Below, piece after piece: positions 1-16,867 of a stretch of DNA of 64,000 bases. The notes under the pieces were generated by a model. The model ran no database searches. It was not told the origin of the DNA and saw nothing but the letters and a program-made list of their open reading frames with translations. Origin of the DNA: Tachypleus tridentatus (taxonomy: Eukaryota > Arthropoda > Merostomata > Xiphosura > Limulidae); NCBI RefSeq assembly GCF_004210375.1, contig NC_134827.1, forward strand, positions 99,108,672-99,172,671, in the 5' to 3' direction. The position numbers and the translations under genes were made by a program. Every line of letters begins with the position of its first letter. The first letter of the stretch is position 1.

Positions 1-2384
1 TATATAGTTACTATTCAGAAATAAATTATTAAACTTATTTTTCTTAAAATATAGAACAACAAATCAAGAAGTAAAAAAGCAAACTATTCTCTTCTTGCTA
101 TGACCTTTGAACTCAGTTGTTGCTGGACATAGGTTGCTAAGCCTTTTAAAATTTTGCATGTGGAGGGAGGGATATCAATTTTGTGTATATATACAGTTAA
201 ATAACAAGAAAAAAAACAAAAAACAGATACCATAAATTCCATTATAATTTATTAAGCTTACTAAGTAAGATTTATTTACATTTTATAAAAAATATGAAAC
301 CTCGAGGAGATTAAAGACCCAACCTACCCCCTTGAATTCTTGGTTAGAAATAATATGGTTATCTTTCCACAGATTAAAATGACTGAGAAAACCATTCTGT
401 TGATTGGTTATTCACATGTCATATATTGAAGTAAGTGTAAATAAGGGACAATTTCCAAAAATAAAAAGAGGTGGCCAGTACCTAAGCCATATCTCAGCAA
501 AATAAAAAGATACAAGGGTTTTATTTCATATTCTAGTTTATTAATATTAGTAATTTAAGTTCCTAACTTATACAAAACTATAGACTTAGTATTTTGACAT
601 CACAAACATCTGATTTTAAAAAGTGCTGCATTCAACATACCACATGACTCACGAACATCTATATTTAGATGTGTTCTTTTAATATTTACTTTTAAATTAG
701 GAAATTAACTTGTATATATTACTTATAGTTTGAATTATGACCTATAATTTGATTCAAAACTGATTGACATAAATTCATAAAATAGTAGTTCAATAAAATT
801 TTTGGATGCAAGTCAATAACCACGATGACATGGCCTTTGACCCATTGCAAAAGGGTTAATTGCAATTCAAATAAGATATTTAGAATGTAAAAAGTAAATG
901 CAACATTTTCTAAGTTTACTGTTTGTTGGAACATATTTTTCATTTGTTTTGAAAATGAAGATAAAGAAAAATGGGCCTACGTTTGCTCCAGAGAAGATGC
1001 TGACACTTTTATATCTTTACTGGCCCTGTTAGTTCTCACTATGATCTTGTCAGTATTCACAAACATAGGCCCATTTTTCTTTATCTTCATTAGTATCCAG
1101 TTTTTCTGAATACATGGTGATGTCAGTAATCGTGAGACAAGTTTGCTGAGACTGCAGCTGTGTTCGTCTGCTCTGGTTCCATCACAGCTGTACCAATTCC
1201 ATACATGGACTATGGTCCTGTATTGAAAGCTTGGCTTCTCACCAGTTGGCAATCGACTTGGAGTTAGCAACGTGATAACAAGATTTTTGAGATCAAACCT
1301 TCTATTATTCTTTGACTGTCTTGTTTCCATAAGGACAAGAAGGAAGAAATTATCCTAACAAGGCTACACATTGGTCACAGTTTTTAATTTTTTTAAATCA
1401 TCACTTTCTTTTATCTGGGACTGATCCACCAATGTGGGGTCTTTGTGACACTCAAGTAACAATAGCCCACATTTTACTTTGTGCCATCATTATGACCCTG
1501 AGTGATGGCATCATTATAGACACTTGTTTTGCAAGAATTTAGCCATGACATTGGATGGTGTCATTGATGATGGTGACTCTGTCCAACTGGATTGTATTTT
1601 TAAATTTTTACAAGCCATTGGCCTTTTTAATTCTGCTTGACTTTTGAACGTTATTTAGTTTTAACTCAATTTATTTTGACATTTTGCTTTTGTTTTTACT
1701 AGTTATTTTTGCTCAAACAAATGTGTTAAACAACAACAACAACTACAGAGAAGTTAGATTTTTTTTTATCTTTACGAGTTATCCAGAGCTTACATACAAC
1801 TGGTTTGTCCAAAGTTCTCTCTTCCCCCCTCCCCATACAGTCATTGGTATTATCACCACATAAGTGGAGTATTTGCACAGAAAACAAACATTAAGTTTTT
1901 ATAAACATACATGAGGTTACATTTCTGAGTGTTGTGCATTTCAGTTATTCTAACTAATAAATAACACTAATATTTACATCTTATATCCATGTAATGTAAA
2001 AATACCAGGTTTTCCGAATATATACTTAAAACAACCCTGATGCTTAACAGATGTAATAAGATTGACAGTGAAAGATATTAGTGCAATAATACATTTTCAT
2101 TCTTATTTGATTTGTGTAATTAGCAGTCTTGTTATATTTGAATTATGTGCTAAATAGACAAGCCAACTCTCCCTTTATTTCATGGAAAATTCCTTCTTTT
2201 TAACTTAAAATTTCTGGTATTGTAAAAATAGTAACTGTTTGTTGTTAAGCAGTGTTGATTATAACAGAGAAAACAGTCTTTTTTTCTTTTCTATGTAAGA
2301 GAAATTCTGTGTGATTGTAGGGTTTTTTTATCCAGTTCATTGATAAGAAGTACTAGTAGAATCTGACGTTTCATTATCCTTTAG
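1..2384 (+). other. SCaMC intron (upstream part)
   Basis: The first visible SCaMC exon begins with an acceptor, so everything before it should be intron. Apart from the LINE tail at 954-1731 I see only AT-rich unique sequence. Confidence 0.6.
954..1731 (+). mobile_element. 5'-truncated I/Jockey-like LINE with inverted 5' end
   Basis: From about 990 the plus strand encodes a broken RNase H and C-terminal tail that aligns by eye with the better copies at 37.6-38.5 and 53.0-53.9 kb, including the H-T-W-T-M-V-L-Y segment near 1200. Multiple stops and frameshifts make it a relic. The 3' end is a short AAC-type tail at about 1715-1731. Bases 954-985 are an inverted copy of 1060-1091, lying at the 5' junction. 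Confidence 0.75.
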
Positions 2385-7631
<5,247 letters not shown>

Positions 7632-7960
7632 TACCTATTCAAATTATCGTTGTAGAATAATAAATTGCCACTATCCGAAAGATAATCTCTAAGGCATCTG
7701 CATTCTTTTGAAGTAAAGCCGCAAACAACAGACTATGTATAACGTACTTTATGGTTTAATTATATCTCTAAATATTTTGTGTTTGATCTGATCTGCTACA
7801 CACATAATATGTACTTTTCCAACAACTATTGCTTTTAAAGCAATTGGTGAAATGATAAATCATTATCAGCATGGAAAATTCTGTACCATTTAATTACTGT
7901 GCATTTCATTTTGTTATATATGTGCATGTCTGTGAATAAATTTGTATATTAGTTTAGAAT
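7632..7960 (+). other. SCaMC 3' UTR with polyadenylation signals
   Basis: AATAAA occurs at 7659-7664, only 28 nt after the stop, and again at 7935-7940. The second is the more plausible end of the transcript. The 3' boundary is inferred. Confidence 0.5.
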
Positions 7961-8374
7961 GAATGAAATTCATGCTTACATTTTATATTTTTATTCAAGC
8001 CTAGTTTTAGGAACAACTAGGTTTAAATTAACCCTACTAAATATGGATGCTGACGTCAACATCTTCACCAGTATGAAAGAGTAGGTTAGAAATTAATATA
8101 AACCACAAATTGTTAGTATTACTTTAACATAAAATGTTGGGAAAATTATATATACCAGCCTTTGTTTTTCTGAATATCCTTAAGCCTAGTTAATATTTAC
8201 TCTAGATTTATTACAAGTGTTTACATTATTCTTGTTAGTTTATTGTATGTTATTTTTCATACATTTGACTTAATGTTATACAGTATTTTTAGTAAAAAAT
8301 ATATTTAAATCATTTGTTAAGAGTTATTTCTTTTATCAATCCAGTTATGTGCATTTTTTGTCATTGCTTGTTTG

Positions 8375-8833
8375 CAGGGGTGTAGATCCTGGGGGGTATA
8401 CATCCCCCCCTTCATTTTAGGTGGGGGGTATGGTGCATACAATCATCCCCCTCTTATAGTTTGGTCTGTTGAATTGTTTTATTGCATCACAGGCCTACAA
8501 ATTGTGTGTTTGTTCTTGTGATTCTCGTGTTCTTACCAATCGAATTACATAATTAGGCCTAGATGTAGGCTTTATCAGTAGCTGAAATGTACATCTTTAA
8601 TATAGGTGTGCTTCTAAGCTTTTCGATCTAAGTTATAGTTCGTAACTTCGTAAGTATCAGTCAGTAGGCCTAAGTATACATCCAAGTATCGTGGCAACAA
8701 GATTACTCTGTGACTGCATGTTTACAGCTTTCAGGTTTACGTAATCAGAGATTACCAACTTGCAAATTGAACAGTCCACATAAGTGGTTGCAAAAATCAT
8801 CCTCCCATCGGGTGTAAAAAATCTACGCCCCTG
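8375..8833. mobile_element. hAT-type MITE, 459 bp
   Basis: The ends are inverted repeats, CAGGGGTGTAGAT on the left and CAGGGGCGTAGAT (read inwards) on the right, a pattern common in hAT elements. Flanks are an 8-bp duplication with one mismatch: CTTGTTTG (8367-8374) and CCTGTTTG (8834-8841). There is no transposase coding capacity. Confidence 0.75.
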
Positions 8834-9153
8834 CCTGTTTGTGTAAATGGAAATTTTCTGTATGTTTTCTTGACAGTATATCAACTGTTCCAGTACTCTT
8901 GTCATAATTATTTACTTACGCAGTTACTTCTTTTGGTGCAGTTGAATATGTTTGTTCTTCTAATCATGCTGAGCTTGTTATGAAAAGCTACACAAAACGA
9001 CGTGTAGCTTTTGGTATGTGACGTGTTTATGAACGAAAATTACAGAATATAACACAAATTTGTTCCTGGATAGTATGTGTTATTTCTTAATTGCTTACGT
9101 TGTAAAAGTACAGAAAATGATCATTATTCCTTTCAAACTTTGCTTTTGTGACC

Positions 9154-9435
9154 GGGCCTGGCATGGCCAAGCGCGTAAGGCGTGCGACTCGTAATCCGAG
9201 GGTCGCGGGTTCGCGCCCGCGTCGCGCTAAACATGCTCGCCCTCCCAGCCGTGGGGGCGTATAATGTGACGGTCAATCCCACTATTCGTTGGTAAAAGAG
9301 TAGCCCAAGAGTTGGCGGTGGGTGGTGATGACTAGCTGCCTTCCCTCTAGTCTTACACTGCTAAATTAGGGACGGCTAGCACAGATAGCCCTCGAGTAGC
9401 TTTGTGCGAAATTCCAAAACAAACAAGCAAACAAA
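9154..9435 (+). mobile_element. tRNA-derived SINE, family 1, complete young copy
   Basis: A tRNA-like head carries an A box (TGGCCAAGCGCG, 9164-9175) and a B box (GGTTCGCGCCC, 9208-9218). A conserved body of about 130 bp follows, then a CAAA-rich tail. A perfect 11-bp TSD, CTTTTGTGACC, flanks it at 9143-9153 and 9436-9446. GC-rich CpGs in the head are still intact, suggesting recent insertion. It would be transcribed by RNA polymerase III and moved by a partner LINE (family knowledge). Confidence 0.93.
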
Positions 9436-9595
9436 CTTTTGTGACCTGAATAATGAAATTTAGAAATTAACCTATTTTCTATGTAAAAATGGGCAAATAT
9501 GCACATTTTCACTTGCATAAGATGCAAATAAAACAACATATGAATCAAGATTTACATGTATTTATACTAAAGTTATACAAAAATGAACAAAAATA

Positions 9596-10677
9596 CAGTG
9601 GAACGCCATTAAGCCGCGGACCAGTAAACCGCGAAATCGTTTAAGCCGCTGTAGCAAGTCTTGTGAGCGAGGATTAACGCGGCTTACGAATTTAATCCTG
9701 GCTTTATAACTTCAAGGGCATATTTAAAAAGGATTTGCAAGGGGATATTTAAAAAGGATTTGCTTTAATGTGGGAAATAAATAAAATATATTACAATAGA
9801 AATCGACCGTTAATCTACCTTATCCGCTTTCTATGTCAGCTTTATGGAGGCCGCCATTGTTACCGAATCACACCTCTCCATACATTAAAGTTAATCCGCG
9901 GTAAATCCGTGAAAAAAGTGATCAATAATTAAAGTATTATTTTTAATTCGATAATTCGATATTTTTATGGAATTGTATAAATATTGGCCACAAACCCAAT
10001 AGAAATCACTTCAGTTTCTGAATTAATAGTGAGCATATCATATTGACAAATTCCTACCCCATGAGTACCAAAGGTAAATATGCATCGTATGACGTTCAGC
10101 AAAAGCTGAATGTCATAGAAAGAATACGAAACGGCGAAACTCGCGCTAAAGTTAGTAGAGAGTTAGGCATACCTGAGTCTACATTGCGTGGGTGGATTAA
10201 AGATAAGAATAAATTAAGAGCATTTCTTGATGAACTTGATGAGGGTGGTTTGAAACGCTAGAACAGCACAATGCATTTTGTGAAGCCAGAAACAATGGAA
10301 TTCCCATATCTGGACCAGTTATTCAAGCACAAGAACTTCATGGCTCTAATGCAGATCCAGAGTTTACTGTTTCAAGTGGTTGGTTAAGAAGGTGGAAGCA
10401 GCGACACGGCATATTGGAAGTAAAAATCAACGGCGAGATCAATTTATTAAAAAGGGGAAAAGCGAACCATCGCAATGCATTGGTCGTTTGTGTTAAAACG
10501 GCACTTGTCAATTGTATCTGAATAGTCTATACATTAATATTATAATGATCACGCAATGGCCCCGGATGAGGCTCCTCGGCGGATCTGTTGGCGACTTCGG
10601 CTTTTCAGTCACAAAGGTTTAAGCCGCGGTTAAGCAGGTTGAGCCCCCAAATACCGCGGCTTAACGGCGCTCCACTG
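9596..10677 (+). mobile_element. pogo/Tigger-type DNA transposon, internally deleted
   Basis: TA dinucleotides (9594-9595, 10678-10679) flank inverted ends: CAGTGGAACGCCATTAAGCC on the left and CAGTGGAGCGCCGTTAAGCC read inwards on the right. Between them is the start of a CENP-B/pogo-like transposase and then a short run of unrelated-looking sequence; the DDE catalytic domain is missing. Subterminal repeats of AAGCCGCGG motifs occur near both ends. Confidence 0.88.
10043..10500 (+). pseudogene. Tigger/pogo transposase N-terminal fragment
   Basis: The intact 72-residue start has the psq-type helix-turn-helix: YDVQQKLNVIERIRNGET, then V-S-R-E-L-G-I-P-E-S-T-L-R-G-W-I. That is the DNA-binding module of pogo/Tigger transposases and CENP-B. 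The frame stops at 10261. In a shifted frame the next domain continues to about 10500 with P-E-F-T-V-S-S-G-W-L-R-R-W, the second CENP-B-type helix-turn-helix. The DDE nuclease is absent, so it could at most bind the element's ends. TAG at 10259-10261 closes the first frame. Confidence 0.8.
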
Positions 10678-10679
10678 TA

Positions 10680-11731
10680 TTTAGAAGTGAGTAGTTTTTT
10701 GAGATTTGTGACTGTAATGTAAATCACTTTCACGTATCAGCCCCCAAATATAGTCTCACATCATGTTTTCGTTGTACGCTCCCAGCTCACAAAAGCAAAG
10801 TTTGAAAAGAAACATAGGTCTTTTCCATTTATGGTATAAGCAATTGTGAAATAACATTTTCTGCCCAGGAACAAGAAAAAGTAAAAAAAATTTTACATAG
10901 TGTTATTTGATGCATTTAAACTGTGGCATTTCTTTATAATTTACATTGTAAATTTGTACTGTAGTTATCCGACTAAAATGATGCTTTTAAAGAAAAGTAA
11001 TTTTATATTTGTGTTTAGTTAATGGTGTATAAATAATTCTGCACTGTTTTTATTGTTGTTGTTTTTTAATGTTGAAGCTTCAGTACACTGAATAAACAAG
11101 TAATATATATTTCCAACTGTATGAAGTTAAAATTACTATTCTAATGAATAAAAGAAAATGGAAAATATTTACCCTATTTTACAGACGCTTAAAAATTGCT
11201 TATAGGACACTGAGAAAATTGGAAAAAATACCATAAAGATTGAAAAACATCAGTAGTAACTCCAATATATTGAGGTAATGACTCCAAAAATTAACATTTT
11301 TTACTCTCGGTGTATTTCTTGACCAAACCAAACAAGTTCTAGTTGTACAATAAATAATTGTAACATCAAATATGGCACTTTTATACTCGTAAATTAACTT
11401 AAATAGACAAGTCTATAAACCTGGTGCCAAAATATTCATTTTTTACGTACCCACTGTACATAGTTGAGATGTACTGCTGTTAAGGATGAAATGTTTGAAA
11501 CTGGTCATGTATTTCAGTACTAGGTTATCTCTGGTATGTTTAATCCTGCTGATAAATTACACAATTGCCCCTGATAAATAGCAGGTATAAAAATTTGAAC
11601 TAAGTTAAAATGTATAATTTTTAGTCCTGCACTACTTTTTATGGAATTGTACTTAATTTTCTGAACAATCAGTTCATGTATTTGTGATTGGAAGAGACTT
11701 AATGGAGTATACATAAGTGTTTCATGTAAAC
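10680..11731. other. Intergenic, nothing recognised
   Basis: AT-rich sequence without coding or repeat signatures that I can support. Confidence 0.5.
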
Positions 11732-11742
11732 AATTGCCATGT

Positions 11743-11880
11743 GTACTTCAGGATGAGACAACCTGAAGATGACCTGAGAGTGTTGAAACATTGTTCTCTG
11801 CTTTATTAGTAAAAGTGTTAATACCCATACCAGCTGTCCTGAGATGTATTTTTACTTCAGGTGGGTTTCTTGTCATCACA
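11743..11880 (+). mobile_element. Retrozyme-like Penelope-derived unit, 138 bp
   Basis: Bounded by a perfect 11-bp duplication AATTGCCATGT (11732-11742 and 11881-11891). It contains a hammerhead-like core (CTGAAGA at 11763-11769, GAAAC at 11785-11789), then AAAGTGTTAATACCCATACC and the terminal block GTGGGTTTCTTGTCATCAC. The terminal block also ends the larger Penelope-like copy at 34727 (minus). No coding capacity. Confidence 0.7.
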
Positions 11881-12129
11881 AATTGCCATGTATGATTTTC
11901 AGAACTCAAAGAGAATTATTTTACAATATACTTGAACAAATCAGCATGCTGCCACATTTGGAAATGTTCATTGTTCAAGCTAAAACAGTTGTCTTTATGG
12001 TGAGCTACAAACTAAATAAAGAAATTAAAAAAAAAAAATTATGGTGGTGTATAATTAATCAGGCCTGCAGGATGTTAATTATTAAAACAGTTCAGTTATA
12101 TATGAAGAATGTTTTTAAAAAATATTTTT

Positions 12130-12312
12130 TCCAAAATTTCTTGGTTAGTGTCATTGGTGATGGTGACACTGCCCTACTTAACTGTGTTTTTAAATATGTT
12201 CGAGCTATTGGCCTTTTTAATTCAATTTGAGTCTTTTATCTGACTCTGTTGTTTAGTTTTGCATGTTCTAGACTTTACTGGTTGTTTGGTACAGGTAGTC
12301 TAGCTCCTTTGC
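12130..12312 (+). mobile_element. LINE 3' tail fragment
   Basis: Matches the end of the I/Jockey-like LINE: the F-K-Y-V-R-A-I-G-L-F-N-S-I coding end, then the GTTTGGTACAGGTAGTCTAG tail block. Heavily truncated. Confidence 0.65.
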
Positions 12313-13492
12313 ACATCGGGTTGGGGTAGAGGTTCTAAACTAGTAAAAATTCACTATTGGGTGCTCTTAAGTGCACTTTTCAAACTAAATTGAAAAAAAA
12401 ATGATATTATCTCAAGAAGCTTTAAAAAGTAATAATTTTGATATTTTTGGTACATTTAGATAGAAAAAAAATTGTTTATAAAAAAAATAAATTGAACTGC
12501 AGTAGGTGGTTGTCACTGTGAACACTAAATATGTTGATATAGGCCTATTATCAACTAATCTGTTTTACAAGGAAGGCATTCGCTACCTTGATGATCAAAC
12601 TGAAAAACATAAATCAGATTACTGTTTTTAATATTGGGCACTATAAACATTTACAAAAAGTTAATATAGAAAACAATTTTGTCTTAACACTAAATGTTAA
12701 TTGTGTTGACATAAAACAGTTTGTTGTTTTTTTCCATTAAACTTCTCCATAATTTCTTCATAATTTGCCAACTGTTCTTTACCATTTGAAAAAAGAAAAT
12801 CTCAACTAATTTGAATGGAACATAGCATCCTTGTTTAAGGCCAGTTTCATGATAAAAAATGTATCAGGTACATAAAGTCCTAACAAATCTGTATAAAAAA
12901 TAATCTTAATGAAATAACTCGGTGATCCAAGTAATAATTTTACAATGAAAAGTGTAATATATATTCATGGTATGAGAAATATGCAGGTCAGAAAGGCTTA
13001 ATATAGAACTATACATGTCCTATACACTGAATATTTTTGAAAGGCAAACATTTCTTTGTTTATACCACCATTCCTAGTTTGCCCTTGAAGAAGGAAGGTC
13101 CACCTTTCCAAAGGTCTTAAGATTACAGGATTGTTATCATTTTATATTGAATTCAATGGATAGTTACTCATCTTTATGTATAAAATTTATACAATGGCCT
13201 GTAACAAATTTGTTTACATGCAGGAAATTGAAAGGTGTACTATTTATACATAATTTATACAAGTTGTTTTGCAAGCAGGTTCTAAAAGAATGTAAGTTGA
13301 GCCCATAGCATGTAAAACAGTACAGATTCTGGAGAATAATAATAAATATGACAAAAATATGGTGTCATTATGTGATGATGAGTAATACATTTACAATATT
13401 TTTATCATAATAAATTAATAAAAATTTACACCCACCTTACATTACCTATAGTAACTATTGGTGGAAAAGAAAAAAATCAATGGGAACACAGC
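12313..13492. other. Intergenic, nothing recognised
   Basis: AT-rich; no gene or named repeat seen. Confidence 0.5.
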
Positions 13493-13640
13493 AAAGTAAG
13501 GCTTATGAAACATTCTTTCAGTGTGTAATAAAGTAAGGCTTATGAAACATTCTTTCAGTGTGTAATAAAGTAAGGCTTATGAAACATTCTTTCAGTGTGT
13601 AATAAAGTAAGGCTTATGAAACATTCTTCCAGTGTGTAAT
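13493..13640. repeat. 37-bp tandem repeat, 4 units
   Basis: The unit begins AAAGTAAGGCTTATGAAACA. The first three units are identical by eye; the fourth differs slightly (TTCC for TTTC). Confidence 0.95.
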
Positions 13641-14906
13641 AATGTATTAACAACACTGATGTTTGTATAAATATATACAAAACTGTTTTAAGTTCTGTCG
13701 CTTAATAGAATTTTTTTTTTTTAAATAAAAATGTTTGCATAAATTCATGTATTGGTCAAATTATTCAATACATGTTGTGCAGATATATACAACTATCTAT
13801 GGCTGTTATCTGACTGAAGCATACAGGTGGACACTCACTTCTCTATCAATACTCAACAGATAATGTGCCCTTGTGCAGTAGAATTCCTTCAATATAAAAA
13901 CATTAAAAGTTTTGGTATAATACTTCTTATTCCAACTTTCAAATTTTATTTAAAAAATTATACATGTGTACAAAAATGGTATTAAAAGTAATATTTTGCT
14001 CTTTTGTATAAGGATATTCCATGCATGTGTAAAACTATATTTATATGCAACATCTTTCAGAATTAGCTTTTCTATTGTGTAACTGACCTAAACGTTAATT
14101 ACTTGTATCCATTCCTACTTGAACTTTTGCACAGTTTGTCATATGATCTACGTAAAAATATATTTTAAAATTGAAATACTTATAAGAAAAATAAATTCAT
14201 AATTGTCATGTTATCAGTAATTCAGTCAACATTTGTATTGACCATTGCTTCTAAAAATAAGTATTTTTGGATCAGATGTAGCCATTCTTAAGGGTCATGG
14301 AGTTATTTTCTCAACATATTATCTTCATTAAGAATTATTTTAGAAGCTGAATCAATACAGTACAGTCACCCCTGTCTGCAAAAGTTTGGCAAATGGGTTT
14401 TAATTTTGGTCTAACTTTTTATTGTTTTTTTTTTTTTCAAAAGTTTTGGCATAATGTTTAATGATATAAATAGTTTAGTAATTGAATTTCTTTTCATAAT
14501 CAGGTCAGATACTGTAACATTAGTTTGTACAATGTTTATCTGTAACTGTATATCTCGAAGCATTTTCATAGTTTCACTATAATAAATTAGATGTACAAAA
14601 AAACATGACAGCAGTAGTAGGTGATGAGCCATACAAGTTTACTAAATAATTGCCATGACTAACTTCACAATGAAATTAATTAAAGTAAGCAGTTGAAGCC
14701 TCAAATCTTGTTCTAAAGCTACATTCAGATAACTTATTTTTCGATTGTACTAATCAGTGTTCTTGTTATACATACAGGAAACACTCCTGGTAGGTTAGTA
14801 TCAAAACTGATTGGATCATTATTTCAATCTCGGAATGGAAAAGATTAATATAAACGATCATGCAATCATCAAGTCTGTAAGCAGTTTATGAAACTTGAGA
14901 TATATA
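13641..14906. other. Intergenic, nothing recognised
   Basis: AT-rich sequence; short open frames only. Confidence 0.5.
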
Positions 14907-15399
14907 TACGTCTTGACGTATACAGGACGCTACCATAACAGAATATGTAGGTAGACGTACATCTTGACATATACAGGATGTTGGTGTAAGAGAATACATA
15001 GTACATCTTGACATATACAGGATGTTAGTATAACAGAATACGTAGATACACATACATCTTGACATATACAGGACGCTACCATAACAGAATATGTAGATAC
15101 ACGTACATCTTGACATATACAGGATGTTGGTGTAAGAGAATACGTAGATACACGTACATCTTGACATATACAGGATGTTGGTGTAACAGAATACGTAGAT
15201 ACACGTACATCTTGACATATACAGGACGCTACCATAACAGAATATGTAGATACACGTACATCTTGACATATACAGGATGTTAGTGTAACGGAATACGTAG
15301 ATACATGTACATCTTGACATATACAGGATGCTACCATAACAGAATACGCAGATACAAGTACATCTTGACATATACAGGATGTTAGTGTAACAGAATACC
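14907..15399. repeat. 51-bp minisatellite, about 10 units
   Basis: Every unit contains ATCTTGACATATACAGGA or a close variant. There are two unit types: A (GGACGCTACCATAACAG) and B (GGATGTTGGTGTAACAG). The order is A B B A B B A B A B; the third unit is about 7 bp short. Because 51 is a multiple of three, long spurious open frames run through it on both strands. Confidence 0.95.
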
Positions 15400-15807
15400 T
15401 TGAGTTCTTCATCTCCCAAATGACTCAAAGGAGATGTAAAAAATTGATGAGGTTTATTCATTGTTAGGCTTACAGTGTTTACAGTCAGTAAATGTGAAAT
15501 TTTCTTGCTTAAGTTTAATCTTTTCTTCTTCAGAATGTAAGTAATGATATAACAATTGGAAGACATCATCATTTCCAATAATAAATTATCATCGGAACTA
15601 ATTAATTATACTTGTTATATGACATCAGTATTAGGCCTATTGTATTATTTAATTCTGCATTCTTTAACTTGTCCCTTAAGGATTTTCAATAATTAAAATT
15701 AAATACAATATTAAAAGTACTCCAACCACTCATTTGGCTCAATGCTTAGCTCATCAGGTGAGGTGAGACACAAGAAATACAGTATTCATTGAAACAGTAT
15801 TTTTACA

Positions 15808-16081
15808 AGCCATCTGGGCCAAGTGGTTAAGGCACTCTACTTATAATCCGAGGGTTGTGTGTTCGAATCTCCATCGCACCAAACATTCTCGCTCTTTCAG
15901 CGATGAGGGCATTATAATGTGACAGTCAGTTCCACTATTCGTTGGTAAAAGAGTAAGCCCAAGATTTGGCAGTGGGTAGTGATGACTAGCTACCTTCCCT
16001 CTAGTCTTACACTGCAAAATTAGGGATGGCTAGTGCAGATAACCCTCGTGTAGCTTTGTGTGAAATTCATAAACAAACAAA
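15808..16081 (+). mobile_element. tRNA-derived SINE, family 1
   Basis: The head includes GGCCAAGTGGTTAAGGC and a B box GTTCGAATCTC; body and CAAA tail match the 9154 copy with scattered transitions. No clean TSD seen. Confidence 0.88.
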
Positions 16082-16867
16082 ATCTTTTATAACTCGTGCT
16101 TCACCAGCTTGAAAAAAGGCATTCACATTACAAGTGTTTCATAAACCAACACATGTTGACATTATTTTAAACTTTCTATCTGCTTATCCTGCCTATATCA
16201 AATGAGAAATTGGTCAAATGCTAAAGAGAAGCTAAAAAAGGCCAATCACTGAAGAACAATTAATCATTTCACATTGAAAAAAAGGCCACTAACAAAGTTT
16301 CTTCCAAACAATCAAGAAAATGTATCCTTGTTTCAGATGTCAGTCTCTAACCAGATAAGAAACACTATCTCAAGATTGAAACTTATCTTCCTCACTCATT
16401 CCTATGGATCACCTTTAAAAGACAGGTTTGTACATCAATGCTTGACACCACCACCATCATGCCAAAAACCGACCTCAACACATGGGATGTCTGGCTGGCT
16501 TTGAATCAGGGAAGTAAGAACTAAAAGAAAAGTATTCCTATGGTGTTCATACAGTTGCTAAGCAATAAAGCTGATGACTAATACACTGATGGGATTCCAC
16601 TTTTAGATTAACATAAGATCAGTTTTGTTAAGGTTCTCACAGGTAATTGCAAAAACGTCATCACTGGTGTCACTGAAGATGATGCTGATAGAGAAATTAT
16701 CAAAGCAGTTACGATTAAGCAGAACTAGTTAATTGTAAACAAGAACAGATAGGGTTGGAAACTAATTTACTGATAATTTTTATTAATTTCAGTATTGTTC
16801 TTAGTAGTTAAGTACAATGGGGTTAGTTTCAGTAACATTATAATCTGAGGCAAAATCATTTATAAAC
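16082..16867. other. Intergenic, unrecognised
   Basis: Slightly less AT-rich sequence with a 76-codon open frame at 16274-16504 that has no recognisable motif. It could be an old repeat. Confidence 0.4.

Noticed and set aside
9154-9225. Functional tRNA gene in the SINE head
   Set aside because: Part of a repeated element with body, tail and TSD; the acceptor stem is not paired.
13080-13130. CTTGAAGAAGGAAGGTCCAC, Penelope-end-like
   Set aside because: Lacks the core CTGANGA and any GAAAC; similarity is too short.
14886-15578. 230- and 160-codon open frames with repeated Cys-rich peptides
   Set aside because: They are the translation of the 51-bp minisatellite in different frames; both strands are open, and no splice or start context supports a gene.
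16274-16504. 76-codon frame
   Set aside because: No motif; in a region flanked by repeats, probably debris of an old element.
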